Positions 14,955-23,037 of a stretch of 23,765 nucleotides of DNA are shown here, piece after piece. Numbering within the stretch: the stretch's first letter is position 1; each line of letters begins with the position of its first letter. The translations under genes and the position numbers were made by a program. The stretch covers positions 1 to 23,765 of the forward strand of contig CAYLXH010000014.1 in assembly GCA_964387535.1 (NCBI GenBank). The letters run 5' to 3'. Under the pieces are notes generated by a model. It saw only the letters and a list, made by a program, of their open reading frames with translations, made no database searches and was not told the origin of the DNA. Source of the stretch: Butyricicoccus_A sp964387535. GTDB taxonomy: Bacteria > Bacillota > Clostridia > Oscillospirales > Butyricicoccaceae.

Positions 14955-16355
14955 ATGCAAGACTCTGGTACATACGCAACACCCTATGATTTTAAGGGAA
15001 AACTACCGCTGCGGCAGGCGATTCCTTTGGGGTTGCAGCACGTTTTAGCCATGTTTGTTGGCAACTTGACTCCGATTCTGATTATCACAAATGCATGTGC
15101 GGCAGCTGGCGGGACGAACGATTTTGCGGCCATTCAGGTCGCTCTTTTGCAGAATGCCATGCTGATAGCCGGTCTGGTCACGCTGGTGCAGCTGTTTTCC
15201 ATTGGACCGATCGGCGGACAGGTTCCGATTATCATGGGAACGAGTTCCGGATTTATCGGTGTATTTTCCAGTGTTGCGACGACCATGGGCGGCGGAATTG
15301 TCGCATACGGAGCGATTATGGGCGCGTCGTTGATTGGTGGTCTATTTGAGACGGTATTGGGTGCATTTCTCAAACCCTTGCGCCGCTTTTTCCCCGCTGT
15401 GGTAACGGGTACTGTTGTGTTGGCAATTGGTTTGTCACTCATTAGCGTTGGAGTTTCTTCCTTTGGGGGAGGCTCTTCTGCAAGCGACTATGGATCGGCG
15501 GAAAATTTGCTGATTGCCCTTGCGGTTATGATTATTATTCTCGTACTGAAGCATGGTGCAAAAGGCATGGCAAGCTCTTCCTGTATCCTGATCGGAATTA
15601 TCTGTGGTTACATTATCTGCGCCATTCTCCCGATGTTTCTGTCTACGACCGGTGTGAATGCAGAAGGAGTGGAATACACGAAGGCATGGGTGCTGAACTG
15701 GGATAAAGTTGCGGATGCCAGCTGGTTTGCAGTACCGGCGCTCCTTCCGGTTAAGCCGGTTTTTGATGTCCGTGCAATTCTTCCGGTACTGGTTATGTTT
15801 GTAGTCACTGCGGTAGAAACTGTGGGTGATATTTCTGGCTGTATCGAAGGCGGTATGGGGCGCGAAGCGACAGACAAAGAGCTGTCTGGCGGCGTTATGT
15901 GTGACGGAATTGGTTCTTCGTTTGCGGCGCTGTTTGGAGTGCTTCCCAACACGTCATTCTCACAGAATGTAGGACTGGTCACCATGACAAAGATCGTCAA
16001 TCGGTTTGCATTGTCGTGTGGTGCTATTTTCCTGGTGCTGTGCGGACTGCTTCCGAAGTTGGCAGCGTTGGTTTCGATTATGCCGCAGAGTGTCCTGGGC
16101 GGTGCAGCGGTTATCATGTTTTCTTCCATTGTGATGAGTGGTATTCAGCTGATTACCAAGGAACCGCTGACATCCCGCAATATGACGATTGTTTCGGTTG
16201 CGTTGGGCTTGGGATATGGATTCGGAGCAAACAGTGCGGTTCTTGCCGGGCTGCCGAACGCGCTGCAGCTGGTATTTGGAGGTTCCGGTATTGTACCAGC
16301 AGCGTTTGTTGCAATCCTGCTGAACATTCTTCTGCCGAAAGAAGCAAAGGAATAA
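14955..16355 (+). CDS. NCS2 family nucleobase permease, xanthine/uric-acid type
   Basis: This 466-aa membrane transporter starts at the ATG at 14955, with GGGAGGG directly upstream. It should import an oxidised purine by proton or sodium symport across the cytoplasmic membrane. NCS2 signatures: GLQHVLAMFVGN (26-37, with the invariant Gln-His of TM1), GTSSGFIG (95-102), VVTAVETVGDISG (283-295, with Glu288 and Asp292 matching the substrate-binding and proton-linked acidic residues of E. coli XanQ TM8) and GVLPNTSFSQNVGLVTMTKI (328-347, with the Gln337-Asn338 pair of TM10). About 14 hydrophobic segments are apparent, and the length matches the family. The glycine-rich loop GGGSSASDYG (171-180) is typical of xanthine/urate members. 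The adjacent xanthine dehydrogenase operon supports xanthine, urate or hypoxanthine over uracil. The gene has its own promoter and terminator, so it is a separate transcript. Confidence 0.92.
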   Translation: MQDSGTYATPYDFKGKLPLRQAIPLGLQHVLAMFVGNLTPILIITNACAAAGGTNDFAAIQVALLQNAMLIAGLVTLVQLFSIGPIGGQVPIIMGTSSGFIGVFSSVATTMGGGIVAYGAIMGASLIGGLFETVLGAFLKPLRRFFPAVVTGTVVLAIGLSLISVGVSSFGGGSSASDYGSAENLLIALAVMIIILVLKHGAKGMASSSCILIGIICGYIICAILPMFLSTTGVNAEGVEYTKAWVLNWDKVADASWFAVPALLPVKPVFDVRAILPVLVMFVVTAVETVGDISGCIEGGMGREATDKELSGGVMCDGIGSSFAALFGVLPNTSFSQNVGLVTMTKIVNRFALSCGAIFLVLCGLLPKLAALVSIMPQSVLGGAAVIMFSSIVMSGIQLITKEPLTSRNMTIVSVALGLGYGFGANSAVLAGLPNALQLVFGGSGIVPAAFVAILLNILLPKEAKE

Positions 16356-16380
16356 TTGATTTCAGGACGAGTAAAACTAC

Positions 16381-16416
16381 AGTCTCCGACATGAATTGTG
16401 CCGGAGACTCTTTTTT
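16381..16416 (+). terminator. Rho-independent terminator after the permease gene
   Basis: AGTCTCCG at 16381-16388 pairs with CGGAGACT at 16402-16409, with one further C-G pair inside the loop, and is followed by CTTTTTT. It lies 25 bp after the permease stop and before the xanthine dehydrogenase promoter, so the two units are transcribed separately. Confidence 0.9.
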
Positions 16417-16427
16417 ATCGGAATGCT

Positions 16428-16456
16428 TTGTGCTACAGGGAAGGTCATGATATAAT
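16428..16456 (+). promoter_or_regulatory. Promoter of the xanthine dehydrogenase operon
   Basis: TGATATAAT (16448-16456) is a perfect extended -10 element. TTGTGC at 16428-16433, 17 bases upstream, keeps only the TTG of the -35 consensus. The small dyad ATAAT-ACC-ATTAT (16452-16464) straddles the -10 box and the expected start region. The leader to the GTG at 16502 would be about 38-40 bases. Confidence 0.75.
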
Positions 16457-16501
16457 ACCATTATCGAGATCACTTTTGGATGATAGTTGGAGGGAATACT
16501 G

Positions 16502-17290
16502 GTGCTCACAATCAACCAATACATCAGGCCGAAGAGCTTGGAAGAAGCGTATATGCTTTGCCAGAAAAAGAATAATGTGGTTCTGGGCGGCATGTTATGG
16601 CTGAAAATGCAGCGTAAAACCATTGGAACGGCAATTGACCTATGTGAACTGGGACTGGATGGAATCGAAGAGACGGAAACACAGTACCGGATTGGCTCGA
16701 TGGTGACACTGCGCGCCTTGGAGAAGCATGACGGTCTGGCGCAGCTGACACAGGGCGCAATGGCGGATGCGGTCCGCGATATTGTTGGCGTGCAGTTTCG
16801 CAATGTCGCAACGGTCGGAGGAAGCGTGTATGGACGGTTTGGCTTTTCGGATGTTGCGACACTGTTGCTGGCGTTGGAAGCAGAGGTCGAGCTGTATCAT
16901 GGGGGCGCCATGACGCTGCGAGAGTTTATGGACAGACCTCGGGAAAGAGATATTCTGGTACGCATCATTGTTTCTAAGGAGGCACGGAGAATCTGCTATC
17001 GTGCCCAGAGAAACAGCTCGACGGACTTTCCGGTACTCACCTGTGCTGTCTCTGAGCGAGCGGGACGGATAGTATGTGCCATCGGAGCACGGCCTATGCC
17101 GGCAGTGGTTTTGGAGGACACAGAGGAATGTCTCCGGGATGGGGTTACGGAGGAACGGGCAAAGATGTTTGGTGAGCAGATTGCACGACGTGTATCGTTT
17201 GGCAGCAATACCCGTGGAAGCGCCGAGTATCGTCGCCGTATCTGTGCGGTTCTGGTACGCCGTGCCGTGCTGGCGCTGGAGGGAGAATAA
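16502..17290 (+). CDS. xdhB: Xanthine dehydrogenase family, FAD-binding subunit
   Basis: The start is the GTG at 16502, 7 bases after GGAGGG (16489-16494); the product is 262 aa. It matches the FAD-binding domain (PF00941) plus the small CO-dehydrogenase flavoprotein C-domain. VVLGGMLWLKMQ (26-37) stands where most members have '.aGGtdl...', and FRNVATVGGSVYGRFGFSD (99-117) where they have 'RN.aTiGGN...SDlaP'. The variant VGGSxxGRxGFSD form is one I associate with clostridial homologues. It passes electrons from the 2Fe-2S clusters through FAD to NAD+ or another acceptor in the heterotrimeric molybdenum hydroxylase. The Fe-S and Mo subunit genes follow within 1 and 11 bp, in the order FAD, Fe-S, Mo, and the gene is first in an operon with its own promoter. 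The cysteines at 20, 165, 181, 192 and 210 do not form a known cluster motif. Confidence 0.9.
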   Translation: MLTINQYIRPKSLEEAYMLCQKKNNVVLGGMLWLKMQRKTIGTAIDLCELGLDGIEETETQYRIGSMVTLRALEKHDGLAQLTQGAMADAVRDIVGVQFRNVATVGGSVYGRFGFSDVATLLLALEAEVELYHGGAMTLREFMDRPRERDILVRIIVSKEARRICYRAQRNSSTDFPVLTCAVSERAGRIVCAIGARPMPAVVLEDTEECLRDGVTEERAKMFGEQIARRVSFGSNTRGSAEYRRRICAVLVRRAVLALEGE

Positions 17291-17291
17291 T

Positions 17292-17750
17292 ATGGAGATC
17301 ACCTTGTTGTTAAATGGGAGAAAGCGAAGTGCTTCGGTGCGGCCGGATACCCTGCTGATTGATGTTCTTCGTGAGCAGGGCTGTTACAGCGTAAAACGCG
17401 GATGTGAGACTGCCAACTGTGGACTGTGCACCGTGCTTTTGGATGACTGCCCGGTTTTGTCATGCAGCATTTTGGCGGCTCGTGCCGACGGGCATCGAGT
17501 ACAGACGCTGGAAGGCCTGCAGGAAGAAGCGCAGGAGTTTGTCTCGTTTATCGCCGATCAGGGGGCGGAGCAGTGCGGCTTCTGCAATCCGGGATTTGTA
17601 ATGAATACGATTGCGTTGCTCCGGGAAAATCCAAATCCGACCGATGATGAAATCCGTGCATTTTTGGTGGGAAATCTCTGCCGCTGTTCCGGATATGAGG
17701 GACAGCTGCGCGGAATTCGTGCATTTTTGGACAGCAGAGCAGATCAGTAA
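17292..17750 (+). CDS. xdhC: Xanthine dehydrogenase family, 2Fe-2S subunit
   Basis: The ATG at 17292 begins one base after the FAD-subunit stop, with GGAGGGAG upstream; the product is 152 aa, the usual family size. All eight cluster cysteines are visible. The plant-ferredoxin-type cluster uses Cys38, Cys43, Cys46 (RGCETANCGLC) and Cys58. The all-helical [2Fe-2S] domain uses Cys95, Cys98 (QCGFCNPGF) and Cys130, Cys132 (GNLCRCSGY). The small subunit links the molybdenum centre to FAD. The first motif reads CETANCGLC instead of the common CGEGxCGAC but keeps the CX4CX2C spacing. The symbol follows E. coli usage (xdhC = Fe-S subunit) and must not be confused with the XdhC maturation factor of other bacteria, which I do not find here. 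Confidence 0.95.
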   Translation: MEITLLLNGRKRSASVRPDTLLIDVLREQGCYSVKRGCETANCGLCTVLLDDCPVLSCSILAARADGHRVQTLEGLQEEAQEFVSFIADQGAEQCGFCNPGFVMNTIALLRENPNPTDDEIRAFLVGNLCRCSGYEGQLRGIRAFLDSRADQ

Positions 17751-17761
17751 GGAGGCATTAC

Positions 17762-20053
17762 ATGGAGAAAAATATATACCAATCGGTTGGAAAACCGGTG
17801 AGAAAAAAGGATGCCATGGGTCTTCTGCTCGGAAAGCCAGCTTATGTGGATGACGTTACAGCGAAGGATTGTCTGGTAGTGAAGGTGCTGCGCAGCCCTC
17901 ATGCGCATGCATTGATTGCTGAAATTGACACTGCAGTTGCAGAAAAGGTGCCGGGAATCGTGGGAATTTACACATATCGTGATGTCCCGCAGCACCGCTA
18001 TACCACGGCAGGGCAGACATTTCCGGAGCCATCGGCGCATGACCGCCTGATTTTAGATCAGCGCGTTCGCTTTGTTGGCGATGCGGTTGCCGTGATTGCC
18101 GGTGAAACAGAGGCGTGTGTCGATCGCGCACGAAATCTGATCAAGGTGCGCTATCAGGTCTTGGATGCGGTTTTGGATTTTCGAACAGCAAAGGACAATT
18201 CGGTTCTGGTGCATCCGGAACAGGATTGGGAGGCACTGTGTGCAGTTGGCGCGGATAATACGCGCAATCTGGTTGCACAGGAGCAGTCCGAAGAAGGCGA
18301 TGTAGACGGCGTTTTGGCAGATTGTGATGAGATTGTGGAACATACCTATCACTGTAAGGCCTGCCAGCAGGCGATGATGGAAACGTTTCGCACGTATGCA
18401 GAAATAGATGCCTTTGGGCGGCTTCATATTATCAGCTCAACACAGATCGTATTCCATGTGCGCCGCATCCTGTCGATTGCGCTTGGTATTCCAAAGTCCA
18501 AAATCCATGTGGAAAAACCACGAATCGGAGGCGGCTTTGGCGCCAAACAAAGTGTTGTGGCAGAGGTCTATCCCGCTCTGGTCACATGGAAGACCGGCAG
18601 ACCGTCCAAGATGATTTATACCCGTGAAGAATGCCAAATTGCGGGTTCTCCGCGCCATGAAATGGAGGTTTCCGTGCGTCTGGGGGCGTCTAAGGATGGA
18701 ACGATCCGGGCGCTGGATGTTTATACTCTGTCCAATTCCGGAGCATATAGCGAACATGGGCCCACGACGGTTGGCTTGTCGGGGCATAAGTCGATTCCGT
18801 TGTATACCGGAGGGCTGGAGGCGTTTCGCTTCGGCTATGATGTGGTGTATACGAATATGCAGGCGGCGGGAGCATACCGTGGCTACGGTGCCACACAGGG
18901 AATTTTTGCAGTGGAATCTGCGGTAAACGAACTGGCGGAACGGCTGGGCATGGATCCCGTTGCCATTCGAGAGAAAAACATGGTGCGGGAAGGGCAGGAG
19001 ATGCCTGCTTATTACCATGAGGTGGCGCGGGCATGTGCGCTTGACCGCTGCATGGAGCATGCGAAGAGCATGTTTGACTGGGAAAGCAAGTATCCGGTGC
19101 GCGATATGGGTAATGGAAAGGTTCGGACAGCGGGAGTTGCCATGGCCATGCAGGGCTCAGGGATCGCCGGCCTGGACGTTGGCTCAGCGACGGTTTCGCT
19201 GTGTGAGGGCGGCTTTTATACGCTTGCCATTGGTGCAGCGGACATGGGCACGGGATGCGATACAATTCTGGCGCAGATGGTTGCGGAATGCATGGAATGT
19301 AGTGTGGAAGACGTGGCAGTTTTTGGTGCGGACTCCGATGCGTCACCGTATGACTCGGGATCATATGCATCCTCGACAACGTATGTGACGGGCAAAGCGG
19401 TAGAAAAGGCGTGTATGAGACTGCGCGATCAAATGTGTCAGATCGGAGCGCAGTTAATGGAATGCACGGCTGATGAAGTTGCGTTTGCGGACGGAGAAGT
19501 ATACCGTTTGGACGGAAGCCAGCGGGTCTCCGCAGAACAGATCGCAGTAAAGTCAATGGCATATAATACGATTCCGGTGAAGGTCACAGAGAGTCATTCC
19601 TCCCCGTTTTCTCCGCCTCCGTACATGGTCGGCATGGTGGAAATTGAACTGGACCGGGAAACTGGCTCCGTTGAGATTTTGGATTTTACGGCTGTTGTCG
19701 ACTGCGGTACAGTAGTGAATCCGAATCTGGCGCGGGTGCAGACGGAGGGAGGCCTCGCCCAGGGGATTGGCATGGCATTGTTGGAAGACGTCACCTATAC
19801 ATCGCGCGGCGCCATTGTAGAAAACTCACTGATGCAGTACAAAATCCCGACTCGGAAGGATATGGGACATCTGCGTGTGGAGTTTGAAGAGAGCTATGAG
19901 CCAACCGGGCCGTTTGGGGCGAAATCAATCGGAGAGATTGTTATCAATACGCCGTCTCCGGCGCTGGCACATGCGATTTATCGTGCGACGGGAATCTGGC
20001 ATCGCACGCTGCCAATCACGCCGGAAAAGATTTTGCTGGGAATTCAGGAATGA
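17762..20053 (+). CDS. xdhA: Xanthine dehydrogenase family, molybdenum-binding subunit
   Basis: This 763-aa catalytic subunit hydroxylates the purine ring at a Mo-oxo/sulfido centre. Family blocks appear in order: the N-terminal domain VGKPVRKKDAMGLLLGKPAY (9-28) and RSPHAHA (44-50); RFVGDAVAVIA (103-113); RIGGGFGAKQ (254-263), the cofactor-binding glycine loop; AAGAYRGYGATQG (368-380), with Arg373 in the place of the substrate-orienting arginine of xanthine dehydrogenases; DMGTGCDTILAQ (494-505); and GPFGAKSIGEIVINTPSPALAHAI (716-739), with Glu725 as the conserved catalytic base. No in-frame TGA suggests selenocysteine. TAAGGAGG at 17748-17755 is a perfect ribosome site that overlaps the previous stop. 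Xanthine or hypoxanthine is the most likely substrate because of the purine permease upstream, but other N-heterocycles are possible for this family. Confidence 0.93.
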   Translation: MEKNIYQSVGKPVRKKDAMGLLLGKPAYVDDVTAKDCLVVKVLRSPHAHALIAEIDTAVAEKVPGIVGIYTYRDVPQHRYTTAGQTFPEPSAHDRLILDQRVRFVGDAVAVIAGETEACVDRARNLIKVRYQVLDAVLDFRTAKDNSVLVHPEQDWEALCAVGADNTRNLVAQEQSEEGDVDGVLADCDEIVEHTYHCKACQQAMMETFRTYAEIDAFGRLHIISSTQIVFHVRRILSIALGIPKSKIHVEKPRIGGGFGAKQSVVAEVYPALVTWKTGRPSKMIYTREECQIAGSPRHEMEVSVRLGASKDGTIRALDVYTLSNSGAYSEHGPTTVGLSGHKSIPLYTGGLEAFRFGYDVVYTNMQAAGAYRGYGATQGIFAVESAVNELAERLGMDPVAIREKNMVREGQEMPAYYHEVARACALDRCMEHAKSMFDWESKYPVRDMGNGKVRTAGVAMAMQGSGIAGLDVGSATVSLCEGGFYTLAIGAADMGTGCDTILAQMVAECMECSVEDVAVFGADSDASPYDSGSYASSTTYVTGKAVEKACMRLRDQMCQIGAQLMECTADEVAFADGEVYRLDGSQRVSAEQIAVKSMAYNTIPVKVTESHSSPFSPPPYMVGMVEIELDRETGSVEILDFTAVVDCGTVVNPNLARVQTEGGLAQGIGMALLEDVTYTSRGAIVENSLMQYKIPTRKDMGHLRVEFEESYEPTGPFGAKSIGEIVINTPSPALAHAIYRATGIWHRTLPITPEKILLGIQE

Positions 20054-20640
20054 TGTGGCATATTTTATATCTTGCCTCAGGGAATAGCCGGCGGTTTGGT
20101 TCCAACAAGCTGCTGACTCCCGTTTTGGGAAAGCCGATGGTCTGTCATGGCCTGGACATACTGTGTGGATTGGTTGAGAAACGCAGGGACTGTACGCTGA
20201 CGGTGGTGTCGCGCTATACAGAAATTCAACAGATCGCTCGGCAACGTGGTGTTCCTGCGGTGGATAGTCCTGAGAGTGAGCATGGGATTTCCTACACAAT
20301 TCGGGCAGGGCTTGATGCGCTGAGAAGCATTGATCCGGAGGACTTTGTGGTTTTTGTGGTGGCAGATCAACCCTATCTGACAGAAGCGACGGTGGAACGG
20401 TTGCTGGATGTTGCGCAAGAGGGTGTGGATGCTGCCATGGTGTCATGGGGCGGTCGCACGGGAAATCCGACGATGTTTTCTGCAAGGCTGATTCCAGAGC
20501 TTCGGGCTTTGCAGGGAGATCAGGGAGGACGGATTGTGCTCAACCGGTACCGAGCGACGTGTCGGATCGTAGCGGCTGATGACGAGCGGGAACTGATGGA
20601 TATTGACCGCAAGAATGATCTGCCGGAAAGATTTTTGTGA
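20050..20640 (+). CDS. mocA: MocA-like molybdenum cofactor nucleotidyltransferase (MobA-like NTP transferase)
   Basis: The 196-aa product is a MobA-like nucleotidyltransferase: HILYLASGNSRRFGSNKLL (4-22) is a variant of the LAAGxSxRMGxxK nucleotide loop. VVFVVADQPYLTE has the metal-binding Asp, then come GRTGNPTMF and GDQGGRIVL, and ELMDIDRKNDL is the conserved C-terminal 'DiDt.eDl'. The combination is that of MocA, which joins CMP to molybdopterin and inserts the MCD cofactor into xanthine-dehydrogenase-family enzymes. The ATG at 20050 overlaps the Mo-subunit stop, so the two are coupled, and a second in-frame ATG is at 20053. The usual A-A-G of the loop is A-S-G here. It is most likely the dedicated cofactor enzyme for the adjacent hydroxylase; CTP rather than GTP use is inferred. 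Confidence 0.88.
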   Translation: MMWHILYLASGNSRRFGSNKLLTPVLGKPMVCHGLDILCGLVEKRRDCTLTVVSRYTEIQQIARQRGVPAVDSPESEHGISYTIRAGLDALRSIDPEDFVVFVVADQPYLTEATVERLLDVAQEGVDAAMVSWGGRTGNPTMFSARLIPELRALQGDQGGRIVLNRYRATCRIVAADDERELMDIDRKNDLPERFL

Positions 20641-20674
20641 GAAGAGACAGAGAGACAGAAAAATTATGAACACA

Positions 20675-20718
20675 AGGGCATCCCGGCGCTGAGCGCATGG
20701 GGTGCTCTTGCTTTTGTT
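20675..20718 (+). terminator. Rho-independent terminator after the xanthine dehydrogenase operon
   Basis: A long hairpin pairs AGGGCATCCC (20675-20684) with GGGGTGCTCT (20699-20708), with two G-U pairs, and an inner GCGC-TGA-GCGC stem. It is followed by TGCTTTTGTTT. It is 34 bp after the mocA stop, so it should separate the operon from the tail-fibre-like gene. Confidence 0.85.
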
Positions 20719-20727
20719 TGCACAGGG

Positions 20728-20817
20728 GTGAAAGGATATGCAGTAGACAATGCAGCCACCTTTGATAATCTGAAACTAAACGGTTTTAGCCGATGGATTA
20801 TTAGAAGGAGGAGAACA
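20728..20817 (+). pseudogene. Possible remnant of a tail-fibre repeat upstream of the tail-like gene
   Basis: The open frame from the GTG at 20728 reads VKGYAVDNAATFDNLKLNGFS over its first 21 codons, which loosely resembles the 'NADTLDG.HASDF' repeats of phage tail fibres. The 13-mer GATATGCAGTAGA (20735-20747) recurs in the same codon phase inside the downstream gene at 21477-21489, where the protein reads LKRYAVD. The frame then runs out of phase into the start of the real gene, and has a weak start and no separate upstream coding part. It may be a decayed duplicate or simply a leader. I do not claim it is translated. Confidence 0.3.
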
Positions 20818-20818
20818 A

Positions 20819-22864
20819 ATGAAACTGGAAACAAAGAATGGACATTTTATTTTTACGGTTGCGGCGTCGGAACGATTTCTTGGTTATCTCGGAGAGAATC
20901 AGACACAGGATGTCGTAATTCAACTGGATGACACGTACGAGGGATGGAGATTTCGCATGGAGTTTGGCGAGCAAAGCAATTTTCTCTATCTGACGCAATA
21001 TGACACCACGCTGATCGCGACGCTGCGGAGAGAATGGCTTCCAGAGTCCGGTTCAATTCCTGTGCAGATCAGCGGAAGCTGTGGGCAGGTGGAAAGACGT
21101 TCAAACATTGTGTGGTTTCAAATCGCAGGTTCCGTGGGAGCGTTAGACCGGCCGGATCAGTATCCAATCGCATTTCGACAGTTGGAAGAAAGGATGTACC
21201 GAGCACAGGACTCGGCAGAGGAACTGATCAAAAACAGTGAGCAGATATTGTCACTCAAACAAGAGTGTGACAGTATGCTGGAACAGATTGGCGGAATAGA
21301 ACAAAACATCGAAGCGGCACAGACGTCGGCAGAGAATGCGGAGCAGGCGGCACAGCGGGCAGAGGCGGCGGTTGATCAAATCATAGAGTCTGGAGTTAGC
21401 ACAACGATACGCGACACATTGGACAGTGAAGAAAGCAATGCGGCGTTGTCGGCGCGACAGGGAAGTGTCCTAAAACGATATGCAGTAGATCTGCGTTTTC
21501 GGGATCGAATCATTCCAGAACCAATGTTTCGATATCATTTGTCATCGTATCCCAATTTGGTGGCACATTGCGCAACGGAAAATACAGTCTATCTTTTGCT
21601 GGAAAGCCAAGACGGAAAACAGATTATTGCAGCAGTCAACCGAACGACCGGCGCGCTGAACAGTAAATCCAGCATTTTGACACAGACGTATTCATGTATG
21701 ACCTATGACTCATATGTCGGAGCGCTGCTACTGGGCGGAGCAAGCGGAGTGACGGTGATGCTGATGGATTACGAGATCATTGCCCAGCGCGCTTTGGGAG
21801 CGGTGACGGGGATCACCATGGTGGACAGCACCGGAGAATGGATTTTGTATTCTGAGGGAGACTTGATTTGGATTGAAGAGGAAACCACGGAGAAGAAGCG
21901 TCTTGCGCTTCCTGCGGGGATCCGAGAGCCAAAATCCATTTCGTATCAGGATGGGATGCTTTATCTGATGACACCAGTGACTGAAACGATGAATCCAGCG
22001 GCGGAAGGAGTTGCCGTTGTTACCGCTTTGGATGAACACGGTGTTGTATTGCAGAGTTGGATTTTGCCGCGAGGATATGGAGACCTTTGCAGCGTGATTG
22101 CAGAGACGGATCAACTCTCGTTCGGATATCACACGGAACGGGGAGCTCTGTTCTGTATGGCAGATTATCGGGATGCTGTCGACAGCAGTGGACAACTTGG
22201 AGCTGCCCGTACAGCGGAGGAATATTCGGTTTCCGGATACAACGAGGAGATCGTTGCATTATACGTCGATGCTTCGTATGTTGGCGCCTCCAACGGCACA
22301 CAGGAGCAGCCGTTTTCATCGTTAAAGGACGCTTTGGATTGTGCACATAAATGGAAAGCGTGCCGAAAGATTCAGATTAAGACGACAGGGAATTTTGCAT
22401 CGGAAGAACAAATCTATTTGGCAGACTTTCCAAGGAAGCTGGAAATCATCAATGACGGAACTGCGTCGACGAAAATTCAATGTCTCTCGATTACCGGGTG
22501 CCCGGCCGTTTGGCTGGAGGGGATTTCCTGTGTGGGACTGACAGAGAACAAAGCGTTGCTAGATGTCGATCAGTCGCATGTTATTGTAAGCGGATGTACG
22601 CTTAATTTATTGTCAGGAAGTGGAACGCGATACGGAATTCGTGCGGTGGATTCCCGCGTAACTCTGCCCACCTCAAACACATTTCAAAATGTGACAACCG
22701 GAATCTATTCGATTCGTTCTGAGATTCATGTGCCAACGGCACAGACGTTTTCCGGGGTTTCCACACACATTGCGTTGTCGGAGCTTTCAGAAGCACGGTT
22801 CGTAGACCAGAGCACATTTCAAATTCTCAATACGGACAGCTTTGTGTATTCTGTCAATGCATAA
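20819..22864 (+). CDS. Phage-tail-fibre/baseplate-like multidomain protein, isolated from other phage genes
   Basis: The ATG at 20819 has AAGGAGGAG upstream; the product is 681 aa. It has no signal peptide or membrane segment. Residues 1-107 are strand-rich (VVIQLDDTYEGWRFRMEF...), resembling the N-domains of Gram-positive siphophage baseplate/upper-tail proteins. Residues 118-190 form an Ala/Glu-rich coiled coil. Residues 207-219 (NAALSARQGSVLK) match the 'ALSA.QG..L' segment common in phage tail and receptor-binding proteins. Residues about 245-460 have regular strand repeats with G-x-L/W turns that suggest a beta-propeller. Residues 482-509 (YVDASYVGASNGTQEQPFSS then LKDALDCA) open a probable right-handed beta-helix like pectate-lyase-fold tail spikes. 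It is flanked by the purine operon and a membrane gene, with no head, tail or lysis genes. It could be a domesticated tail fibre, an adhesin, or part of a contractile injection system encoded elsewhere. The domain calls are by pattern, not by search. Confidence 0.7.
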   Translation: MKLETKNGHFIFTVAASERFLGYLGENQTQDVVIQLDDTYEGWRFRMEFGEQSNFLYLTQYDTTLIATLRREWLPESGSIPVQISGSCGQVERRSNIVWFQIAGSVGALDRPDQYPIAFRQLEERMYRAQDSAEELIKNSEQILSLKQECDSMLEQIGGIEQNIEAAQTSAENAEQAAQRAEAAVDQIIESGVSTTIRDTLDSEESNAALSARQGSVLKRYAVDLRFRDRIIPEPMFRYHLSSYPNLVAHCATENTVYLLLESQDGKQIIAAVNRTTGALNSKSSILTQTYSCMTYDSYVGALLLGGASGVTVMLMDYEIIAQRALGAVTGITMVDSTGEWILYSEGDLIWIEEETTEKKRLALPAGIREPKSISYQDGMLYLMTPVTETMNPAAEGVAVVTALDEHGVVLQSWILPRGYGDLCSVIAETDQLSFGYHTERGALFCMADYRDAVDSSGQLGAARTAEEYSVSGYNEEIVALYVDASYVGASNGTQEQPFSSLKDALDCAHKWKACRKIQIKTTGNFASEEQIYLADFPRKLEIINDGTASTKIQCLSITGCPAVWLEGISCVGLTENKALLDVDQSHVIVSGCTLNLLSGSGTRYGIRAVDSRVTLPTSNTFQNVTTGIYSIRSEIHVPTAQTFSGVSTHIALSELSEARFVDQSTFQILNTDSFVYSVNA

Positions 22865-23037
22865 TATCTTATGGTTGCCCGAAGCAAAACTGCGATTGTG
22901 GTTTGATAGCCGAGAGAGCTTCTGTACGCTCGGGTACCGTTGCGGACGGAATGACATTCTTTGTTTGTATTGGAAAAATGAACAAAAAACAGCGGTCTGA
23001 TTTTGTCGGATAAAGCGTGTACTTTTGTAAGCACGAA
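22865..23037. other. Intergenic region after the tail-like gene
   Basis: I see no gene. CCGAG and CTCGG (about 22909-22933) and CCGT-TGCGG-ACGG (about 22938-22950) can form short hairpins. Only a loose T-rich stretch (TTCTTTGTTTG) follows the second, so a terminator for the upstream gene is possible but weak. Confidence 0.4.

Noticed and set aside
16457..16501. A molybdenum-cofactor or purine riboswitch before the xanthine dehydrogenase operon
   Set aside because: The leader is about 40 bases and no aptamer-like pairing was found.
18690..19562. A 290-codon open frame on the minus strand
   Set aside because: It is antisense to the molybdenum subunit gene, whose motifs are unambiguous. The antisense product is rich in Pro, His and Ser with no domain.
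17762..20053. Selenocysteine in the molybdenum subunit
   Set aside because: There is no in-frame TGA within the gene and no hairpin needed for insertion was identified.
22909..22960. A terminator after the tail-fibre-like gene
   Set aside because: The two short hairpins here have 4-5 bp stems and no continuous T-tract, so they are not convincing.
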